Part shown: positions 58,742 through 64,000 of the stretch, one piece after another
Position numbering within the stretch: position 1 is the stretch's first letter
Layout: every line of letters starts with the position of its first letter
Source of the DNA: Saccharopolyspora ipomoeae
Lineage (GTDB): Bacteria > Actinomycetota > Actinomycetes > Mycobacteriales > Pseudonocardiaceae
Assembly: GCF_029952525.1 (NCBI RefSeq)
Contig: NZ_JASAOF010000013.1
Coordinates: 103,688 to 167,687 of the forward strand
Length of the DNA: 64,000 bases
Direction of reading: 5' to 3'
Made by a program: the position numbers and the translations under genes
Notes under the pieces: generated by a model
What the model saw: only the letters and a program-made list of their open reading frames with translations
Database searches by the model: none
What the model was told of the DNA's origin: nothing

Positions 58742-58939
58742 GTGGGGCCCAACCAGGAGTGGCACATCAGCTGCCGCGACGTCGCCGGACGGCGACAGGA
58801 CATGTCGGTGTTCGTCAACCACGGCCGGGTCGTGATCGTGTCACCGCCCGGGGAGACGGCGGTGCTCTCACCGCTGGAGGTCGGCCGTCTGCGCGCGGCC
58901 CTGCGCGACGCGGTCGTCACCGCGGCGGGGACCGAGTAG
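58742..58939 (+). CDS. small conserved hypothetical protein
   Basis: 65 residues starting VGPNQEWHISC at GTG 58742, with GGGAGG upstream. 'RDVAGRRQDMSVFVNHGRVVIVSPPGETAVLSPLEVGRLRAALRDAV' is compact, with two strands and a terminal helix. Similar small proteins seem common in related actinomycetes (recollection). One Cys. A longer frame to 58652 has no ribosome site. Function unknown. Confidence 0.6.
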   Translation: MGPNQEWHISCRDVAGRRQDMSVFVNHGRVVIVSPPGETAVLSPLEVGRLRAALRDAVVTAAGTE

Positions 58940-59076
58940 GCCCCGACCCGGATCACTGGGGGTCGGCGCGGCGGGTAGAGGCTCCCCCCTCACCCGCCGC
59001 GCCGCCTACGTCGCGACCGCGGAATCGGGATACTCGACACGGAGGGCTTGGCCGGGAGGATTACTCACGGCACAAT

Positions 59077-59090
59077 CTACTCCCGAGTAG
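59077..59090. promoter_or_regulatory. operator-like palindrome CTACTC-CC-GAGTAG
   Basis: Perfect 6-bp inverted repeat, 25 bases before the start of the acyl-CoA ligase gene and next to its ribosome site. The form fits a TetR-family operator often found before fatty-acid genes; the regulator is unknown. Confidence 0.45.
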
Positions 59091-59114
59091 GTTTCGCGGA
59101 CGAGGGGTGACCGA

Positions 59115-60752
59115 GTGAGCTTTCTGCGGCGACTGCCGAGCTTTCTGACCAACCACGCCGCACCGGCCCTGCACACCTTGTTCGTGCTGGTCAAGCAGGG
59201 TGTGGTGCGACCGATGCGGCCCGACAGGCTGGTCCGCATCGCCCTGGCCTACCGCCGTTGGGGCATCACCCTGCCGCTCGGCTTCGCCGTCGGCGCCGCG
59301 CGCCACCCGGACCGACCGGCCGTGATCGACGAGCGCGGAGCGCTCAGCTACGCCGAGCTCGCCACCCGCACCACCCGGCTGGCCGCCGCGCTGCGCGACC
59401 GGGTGCCCGCCAAGACCCGCGTCGGCGTGCTCACCCGCAACCACCACGGGCCCGTCGAGGTCATCGTGGCCGCCGCCAAGCTCGGCGTCGACGTCGTGCT
59501 GCTCAACGTCGGGCTCAGCACCCGCCAGCTCGCCGACGTGCTCGCCGAGCAGAACGTCAGCCTGCTCGTCCTCGACGAGGAGTTCGCCGGGCACCTCCAG
59601 GACCTGCCCAGCGACCTCGACGTCGTCCTCGGCTGGGCCGACGGGCCCACCGAGCACCACACGCTCGACCACCTCATCGCCACCGAGCCCGCCACCAAGC
59701 TCCCGCGGCCACCGCGGCACTCGCGGCTGATCGTGCTCACCTCCGGCACCACCGGGACGCCCAAGGGCGCTCGCCGGCCCGACCCGCCGAGCCTCAACCC
59801 CGCGGGCGCGGTGTTCTCCCGCATCCCGCTGCGCGCCGGAGAGCGCGTCCTGCTCAGCGCGCCCCTGTTCCACACGTGGGCGATCGCCGGGTTCCAGCTC
59901 TCCGCCGTGCTCGGCGCGACGCTGGTGCTGCGCCGCAAGTTCGACGCCGTCGACACTCTGCGGACCGTGCAGCGGCACCGGGTCAGCGCCATGTTCGGCG
60001 TCCCGGTGATGCTGCAGCGGATCCTCGACCTGCCCGCCGAGGAGCGCGAGCGGTTCGACACCTCGTCGCTGCGCATCGTCGCCGCCAGCGGTTCCGCGCT
60101 GCCCGGTGACCTGGCCACCCGATTCCAGCGCGCCTTCGGCCCGGTGCTCTACAACCTCTACGGCTCCACCGAGGTCTCGTGGGTCAGCATCGCCACGCCC
60201 GCCGACCTGCGCGCCGCCCCGAGCTCGGCCGGGCGGCCGCCGCGCGGCACGCAGGTGCGCATCCTCGACGACAACGGCGAGCCGGTCCGCCGAGGCGAGA
60301 CCGGGCGGATCTTCGCAGGCAACGACATGCTGTTCGACGGCTACACCAACGGCAACAGCCGGGAACGCCGCGACGGCCTCATGTCCACCGGCGACCTGGG
60401 ACGATTCGACCGATCCGGACGCCTGTTCATCGCGGGCCGCGAGGACGACATGATCATCTCCGGCGGCGAGAACGTCTACCCCAAGGAGACCGAGGACGCC
60501 ATCACCAGGCTCGACGAGGTGGCCGAGGCCGCCGTCATCGGCGTCGACGACGCCGACTTCGGCCAGCGCCTGGCCGCGTTCGTCGTGCCCCGCGAGAAGG
60601 GCGCCCTCGACGCCGACCAGGTCCGCGACCACGTGCGCGGGTGCGTCTCGAAGTTCGCCGTCCCGCGCGATGTGATCTTCCTCGACGAACTCCCCCGCAA
60701 CCCCACCGGCAAGGTCGTCCCCCGCGAACTGCGAACCCACCTCGACGAATAG
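59115..60752 (+). CDS. long-chain acyl-CoA ligase (AMP-binding)
   Basis: 545 residues, ANL fold. 'VLTSGTTGTPKGARRP' (P-loop), 'APLFHTWAIAGF', 'LYNLYGSTEVSWVS', 'STGDLGRFDRSGRLFIAGREDDMIISGGENVYPKETE' and the catalytic-lysine motif 'NPTGKVVPREL' are all present. It is of the FadD2/FadD12 type that makes acyl-CoA for lipid metabolism. N-terminal 50 residues contain an amphipathic helix that may touch the membrane. GTG 59115 with GAGGGG upstream. The upstream palindrome may be its operator. Confidence 0.88.
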   Translation: MSFLRRLPSFLTNHAAPALHTLFVLVKQGVVRPMRPDRLVRIALAYRRWGITLPLGFAVGAARHPDRPAVIDERGALSYAELATRTTRLAAALRDRVPAKTRVGVLTRNHHGPVEVIVAAAKLGVDVVLLNVGLSTRQLADVLAEQNVSLLVLDEEFAGHLQDLPSDLDVVLGWADGPTEHHTLDHLIATEPATKLPRPPRHSRLIVLTSGTTGTPKGARRPDPPSLNPAGAVFSRIPLRAGERVLLSAPLFHTWAIAGFQLSAVLGATLVLRRKFDAVDTLRTVQRHRVSAMFGVPVMLQRILDLPAEERERFDTSSLRIVAASGSALPGDLATRFQRAFGPVLYNLYGSTEVSWVSIATPADLRAAPSSAGRPPRGTQVRILDDNGEPVRRGETGRIFAGNDMLFDGYTNGNSRERRDGLMSTGDLGRFDRSGRLFIAGREDDMIISGGENVYPKETEDAITRLDEVAEAAVIGVDDADFGQRLAAFVVPREKGALDADQVRDHVRGCVSKFAVPRDVIFLDELPRNPTGKVVPRELRTHLDE

Positions 60753-60815
60753 CCGAGGTACCGATCAAGACACTCTTCCCGCGGCCCGGGGGTCGCGGGA
60801 GTTAGGCTGCGTCGA

Positions 60816-61457
60816 GTGAATGACCGTCTAGTGTGGATCGACTGCGAAATGACCGGGCTGGAGCTCGGCAAGGACGCGTTGATCGAAATCGCCGCCCTGG
60901 TCACCGACGCCGACCTCAACATCCTCGGCGACGGCGTCGACATCGTCATCCACGCCGATGACGACGCCCTCGCCGGGATGCCCGAAGTCGTGCGCGACAT
61001 GCACGCGCGCTCCGGGCTCACCGACGAGGTCCGCGCCTCCCAGGTGACCCTCGCCGAGGCCGAGCAGCAGGTCCTGGAGTACATCCGGCAGTACGTGCCC
61101 GACGTGCGCTCCGCACCGCTGGCCGGCAACTCCATCGCCACCGACCGCGGGTTCATCGCCCGCGACATGCCGCAGCTCGACGCCCACCTGCACTACCGGA
61201 TGGTCGACGTCTCCTCCGTCAAGGAGCTCTGCAAGCGCTGGTACCCGCGCATCTACTACGCGCAGCCGGAGAAGGGACTCGCCCACCGCGCCCTGGCCGA
61301 CATCCGCGAATCCATCCGCGAACTGGCCTACTACCGGCGCACCGCGTTCGTCCCGCACCCCGGCCCCAGCAGCGAGCAGGCCCAGGCCGTCGCCGCCGAA
61401 CTCCTCAGCGACAACGAAGGGGTCAGCGGGAGCACCAAGGCCCGCGAGCAGTCCTGA
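60816..61457 (+). CDS. orn: oligoribonuclease
   Basis: 213 residues, DEDDh exonuclease. '[13 protein letters not shown]' carries the first Asp/Glu pair, '[18 protein letters not shown]' the middle Asp region, and '[20 protein letters not shown]' the His and last Asp. It degrades 2-5 nt RNAs and pGpG to mononucleotides and is usually essential. GTG 60816 gives the standard length. A C-terminal tail of about 30 residues is actinomycete-specific and unstructured. Confidence 0.96.
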   Translation: MNDRLVWIDCEMTGLELGKDALIEIAALVTDADLNILGDGVDIVIHADDDALAGMPEVVRDMHARSGLTDEVRASQVTLAEAEQQVLEYIRQYVPDVRSAPLAGNSIATDRGFIARDMPQLDAHLHYRMVDVSSVKELCKRWYPRIYYAQPEKGLAHRALADIRESIRELAYYRRTAFVPHPGPSSEQAQAVAAELLSDNEGVSGSTKAREQS

Positions 61458-61522
61458 GACTGCCGCTGAGCTGCTCGGACGCGAAAACCGGAGCCGGTGG
61501 AAAACCCCTCGCGGGCACACGC

Positions 61523-61528
61523 TAGGAT
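61523..61528 (+). promoter_or_regulatory. -10 box of tRNA-His promoter
   Basis: TAGGAT in the context CGCTAGGATGG, 51 bases before the tRNA-His start; the tRNA-Lys genes have similar boxes in the same GTGCTA context. Confidence 0.5.
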
Positions 61529-61579
61529 GGTTCTCGTTGCTCCGGACGGGGCCCGGCAGGGCGCGGTCCGAGCGGCCGA

Positions 61580-61653
61580 GGTGGGTGTAGCTCAGTCGGT
61601 AGAGCACTGGGTTGTGGTCCCAGGTGTCGCGGGTTCGATTCCCGTCACTCACC
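61580..61653 (+). tRNA. tRNA-His (anticodon GTG)
   Basis: 74 nt including G-1, which pairs with C73 as in bacterial tRNA-His. Acceptor GTGGGTG with CACTCAC; anticodon loop TTGTGGT with GTG at 61614-61616; T-arm GCGGGTTCGATTCCCGT. CCA is not encoded. Confidence 0.96.
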
Positions 61654-61672
61654 CTAGAGAAAATTGCAGTTC

Positions 61673-61718
61673 AAAAACTCCGGCCGACTGCCAAACGGGC
61701 AGTCGGCCGGAGTTTTTT
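61673..61718 (+). terminator. classical intrinsic terminator after tRNA-His
   Basis: Stem ACTCCGGCCGACTGCC with GGCAGTCGGCCGGAGT, loop AAAC or so, followed by a T-run (TTTTTT). A-rich on the left, so it may work both ways. The region 61719-61985 behind it shows no gene other than the small secreted peptide below. Confidence 0.93.
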
Positions 61719-61985
61719 GGTTCTGCCACGTCCGATTCCGGGAGCGGAATGGGTTCCAGCAGCTCGTCGAGCGAGGTACGGCTCCCGCACCTCCTCCGGG
61801 CCTGCCAGGACCGGTCGTCAGGGCTCACGTCCCACGTTCTCCGCTCGCACCGGGGCCCGGTCGCTGGCGCGGCGATCGCCGAGAGCGATTCACCTGACAC
61901 GGGCATCCGAGTGGCAGGAGCACCGCGCACGCCGTACCTCTGGACGGCGCAAGAACTCGAATCCAGCTGGAAGGGAATCGAAGCA

Positions 61986-62144
61986 ATGCGCCTTCGCGCC
62001 ACACTCGCTGCCGTAACGCTCGCCGGCGCCGCTGTTCTCGGCATGGCCGGGAGCGCCGCCGCCCAAGACGACGACGACCCCGTTTGCGACTTCGCTGAAC
62101 CCGGCACTGCTCTCTACATCGCCTGCGAAGACGGAGACGACTGA
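61986..62144 (+). CDS. small secreted acidic peptide
   Basis: 52 residues. Sec signal: MRLRATLAAVTLAGAAVLG, then a GSAAA-QDDDD junction resembling an AxA cleavage site. The mature peptide would be about 26 residues, acidic, with two Cys (PVCDF, YIACED) that could form a disulphide. GGAAGGGA lies 10 bases before the ATG. No family recognised. It is convergent with the L,D-transpeptidase gene and shares a terminator. Confidence 0.6.
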   Translation: MRLRATLAAVTLAGAAVLGMAGSAAAQDDDDPVCDFAEPGTALYIACEDGDD

Positions 62145-62212
62145 CGGCACGGCCCGCTCCGGCGCACGGCGGCGCCGTGCGCGGCGAGCTTCCATCCGGG
62201 GCGGGCAAAGAG

Positions 62213-62248
62213 AAAGCGACTGCGTCATTCGCCTGACGCAGTCGCTTT
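62213..62248. terminator. hairpin between secreted peptide and L,D-transpeptidase genes
   Basis: 15-bp perfect stem AAAGCGACTGCGTCA with TGACGCAGTCGCTTT and a 6-base loop, between two convergent stops; T-rich flanks. Confidence 0.85.
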
Positions 62249-62260
62249 GCTCTGGTTCTC

Positions 62261-63454
62261 TTACTTGTTGCCCTTCTTCCACTGTTCCCAGGGGACTTGC
62301 CAGTCTCCGAAGCCGTCCCAGGAGCGCAGGTCCGGGCCGCCCGAGTTGGTGATCTCGACCACGTCGCCCTTCTTGAGCAGGTTGAAGATCCACTCGGCGT
62401 TCTCGTTGCTCATGTTGATGCAACCGTGGCTGACGTTGCGGTGCCCCTGGTCGGCGACCGACCACGGGGCCGCGTGCAGGAACTCGCCGCCGTTGGAGAT
62501 GCGGACAGCCCACTCGACCTCGGTCTGGTAGCCACCGGCTTCCAGCGGCAGGCCGTAGGTCGTGGAGTCCATCATCTTCTTGCGGTGGTGCTCGGTCACC
62601 ACGTGGATGCCGTTGTTCGACGGGAACTCCGGCTTGCCCAGCGCCACCGGCATGGTCCGGATGACCTGGCCGTTCTTCTCGACGCTCATCTGGTGCGACG
62701 CGCCGTCGGCCTTGAGCACCACGCGGTCGCCGATGGTGATGGTGGCCTCGCGGTCCTCCTCACCCCACAGACCCGGGCCGAACTCGTGGCCGTAGGCGTT
62801 GACGTCGATCGAGATCTTCGTGCCCGCCTGCCAGTAGTCCTTCGGCCGCCAGTGCACCTCGCGGCTGTTGAACCAGTAGAACGCGCCCTCCACGGCCGGT
62901 TCGGTCGCGATCTTGATCGCTTCCTCGGCCTTCGCCTTGTCCGGCGCGGGTGCGTCCTTGCTGAACCGGAACACCAGCGGCTGCCCGACACCCACGGTCT
63001 CGCCGTCCAGCGGGATCATCGAGACGTAGGTCTGCGACTTCGGCTGAACCGTCGTGAACGTCGACTGCTGCGTGATCGCAGGCCCCTCGCCCTGCGCCGT
63101 CACCGCCAGCGTGTACGTCTTGCCGTACCCGGCCTTCTCCGTCGACGTCCAGCTCACGCCGTCCGGAGAGATCTGACCGGGCACCTCCTTCCCGTCGGAG
63201 TTCGTCAGCTTCGCGTTGACGATCTTGCCGCGGCTGACCTTCGCCGTCACCGGGTCCAGCGGTGACACGTCCTTGGTCCCGTTCTGCGGTGCGAACTGGA
63301 CCACCGGGGCCTGCGGCCCCTGCTCCTCCTCGGCTGCCGCTCCCCCGCCGCCGCTGCACCCGGCGACCAGCAAACCCACCAGCCCGACGACCAGCCCAGC
63401 CGTCGGACGGCCAACCCGCGAGAAAAACCCGACCGGGTTACACCTTCCAGTCAT
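62261..63454 (-). CDS. L,D-transpeptidase lipoprotein (LdtMt2-like)
   Basis: 397 residues. Signal peptide with lipobox LVAGC (Cys at about 33), so it is anchored to the outer face of the membrane. Two Ig-like (Big) domains follow (about 50-240), then the YkuD catalytic domain ending in 'NVSHGCINMSNENAEW' with the catalytic Cys at about 345 and His in the same motif. A Trp-rich C-terminal tail (WDGFGDWQVPWEQW) is typical of the mycobacterial type. It makes 3-3 peptidoglycan cross-links and is inhibited by carbapenems in this family. ATG 63454 is chosen; TTG 63460 is possible. Confidence 0.93.
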   Translation of the reverse strand: MTGRCNPVGFFSRVGRPTAGLVVGLVGLLVAGCSGGGGAAAEEEQGPQAPVVQFAPQNGTKDVSPLDPVTAKVSRGKIVNAKLTNSDGKEVPGQISPDGVSWTSTEKAGYGKTYTLAVTAQGEGPAITQQSTFTTVQPKSQTYVSMIPLDGETVGVGQPLVFRFSKDAPAPDKAKAEEAIKIATEPAVEGAFYWFNSREVHWRPKDYWQAGTKISIDVNAYGHEFGPGLWGEEDREATITIGDRVVLKADGASHQMSVEKNGQVIRTMPVALGKPEFPSNNGIHVVTEHHRKKMMDSTTYGLPLEAGGYQTEVEWAVRISNGGEFLHAAPWSVADQGHRNVSHGCINMSNENAEWIFNLLKKGDVVEITNSGGPDLRSWDGFGDWQVPWEQWKKGNK

Positions 63455-63672
63455 TGGCAACTATCCGTCCCGTCACAAAGCACACCTGCGCCTCACGACC
63501 AGTGTGCCGTAATCGCCCGACCGTGCGTGCAGCGACCGGGTCCCCACGCAGTGTCATATTCCGCAGGTCCTCGGCCGCTCATCACACCCCTCCGGAGGAC
63601 GCGCGTCGGCCTCCCGGGTTGCGGCCGCGATCCGGGGTGCCCCCCTGCCGGAGGACCCGCGCACAGCCGTGC

Positions 63673-63678
63673 TAGAGT
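63673..63678 (+). promoter_or_regulatory. -10 box of first tRNA-Lys promoter
   Basis: TAGAGT in the context CCGTGCTAGAGTTTTCG, 48 bases before the tRNA. The bases after it, including GGGAGACC, are conserved before the second copy (TAATCT at 63911). Confidence 0.6.
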
Positions 63679-63726
63679 TTTCGACGTCGCCAGGGAGACC
63701 GGACGGAAACCCCGGAGGACACGCCA

Positions 63727-63799
<73 letters not shown>

Positions 63800-63806
63800 C
63801 AGCAGC

Positions 63807-63840
63807 GAAAAGGCCCGCCTTCCCGGCGGGCCTTTTTCGT
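63807..63840 (+). terminator. intrinsic terminator after tRNA-Lys copy 1
   Basis: Stem AAAAGGCCCGCC/GGCGGGCCTTTTT with a 5-base loop and T-tail, directly behind the tRNA. Confidence 0.93.
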
Positions 63841-63910
63841 TTTCCGATCCGCCGAATTGTGCCCCAGAACACGAATCGGACCTGCTGCGCAGGCCGTTCC
63901 GAGCCCGTGC

Positions 63911-63916
63911 TAATCT
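63911..63916 (+). promoter_or_regulatory. -10 box of second tRNA-Lys promoter
   Basis: TAATCT in the context CCGTGCTAATCTTTTTCG, parallel to the first copy, 34 bases before the tRNA. Confidence 0.6.
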
Positions 63917-63949
63917 TTTTCGCGTTGCCGGGGAGACCCGGCGAGGCCA

Positions 63950-64000
<51 letters not shown>

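Overview
The window is about 70% GC with tight, mostly codon-biased genes, many GTG starts, type VII secretion (ESX) components, an MbtH-like protein, DmdR/IdeR-type iron boxes and a mycothiol-type DinB/maleylpyruvate isomerase-fold protein. This fits a Pseudonocardiales actinomycete, most likely near Saccharopolyspora (inference from gene content, not a database match). It looks like chromosomal sequence. I see no insertion sequence, prophage or CRISPR array, but there are several families of small palindromic repeats.

Layout. 1-2.4 kb: the end of a degenerate GH13-like protein and a DUF418-type membrane protein. 2.4-15.0 kb (mostly minus strand): a conserved hypothetical, a thioesterase, the giant NAD-glutamate dehydrogenase, a TPR/disordered protein, the ABC-F factor EttA and a CopD-CtaG copper/cytochrome oxidase assembly fusion. 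15.1-18.4 kb: a DUF3558 lipoprotein, tRNA-Arg, and an arsenic island of arsR-acr3-arsC divergent from arsI/cadI. 18.6-19.2 kb: a LysE-family exporter. 19.3-28.8 kb: a minus-strand type VII secretion locus (PE-like, PPE-like, EspG, EspC-like, YbaB-like) ending in a 1515-residue Rhs protein whose C-terminal tip looks like an EndoU ribonuclease toxin. 29-39.6 kb: an acyl-CoA dehydrogenase, a FadD3-like ligase, an MHS transporter, a small acidic peptide, an Rv1733c-like protein, a hypothetical, a DinB-fold protein, ctaB with a DUF3817 gene, and a luciferase-like monooxygenase.

39.8-52.3 kb is a siderophore cluster: ornithine/lysine N-hydroxylase, ferric-siderophore reductase, MFS exporter, MbtH-like protein, a dimodular NRPS (C-A-T-C-A-T-TE) and an N-acyltransferase. 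Three iron boxes sit before the NRPS, the reductase and the acyltransferase. The first C domain is EntF-like and the first A domain reads as threonine, so the predicted scaffold is aryl-Thr-(N-hydroxy, N-acyl)Orn, resembling rhodochelin. No aryl-acid genes lie here.

52.5-64 kb: a DivIVA-like coiled-coil protein, a small membrane protein, a polysaccharide pyruvyl transferase, a TPP-riboswitch-controlled thiD-tenA pair, a mini biotinyl/lipoyl-like domain, hypotheticals, an acyl-CoA ligase, oligoribonuclease, tRNA-His, a small secreted peptide, an L,D-transpeptidase lipoprotein and two tRNA-Lys(CTT) copies, the second cut by the window end.

The most distinctive signals are: the orphan EndoU-tipped Rhs/T7SS toxin; the siderophore cluster; a palindrome read as Glu-Val-Phe-Met-Lys-Thr-Ser inside a protein; two arrays of short palindromes with a 24-bp period; and a roughly 72-bp dispersed element present twice.
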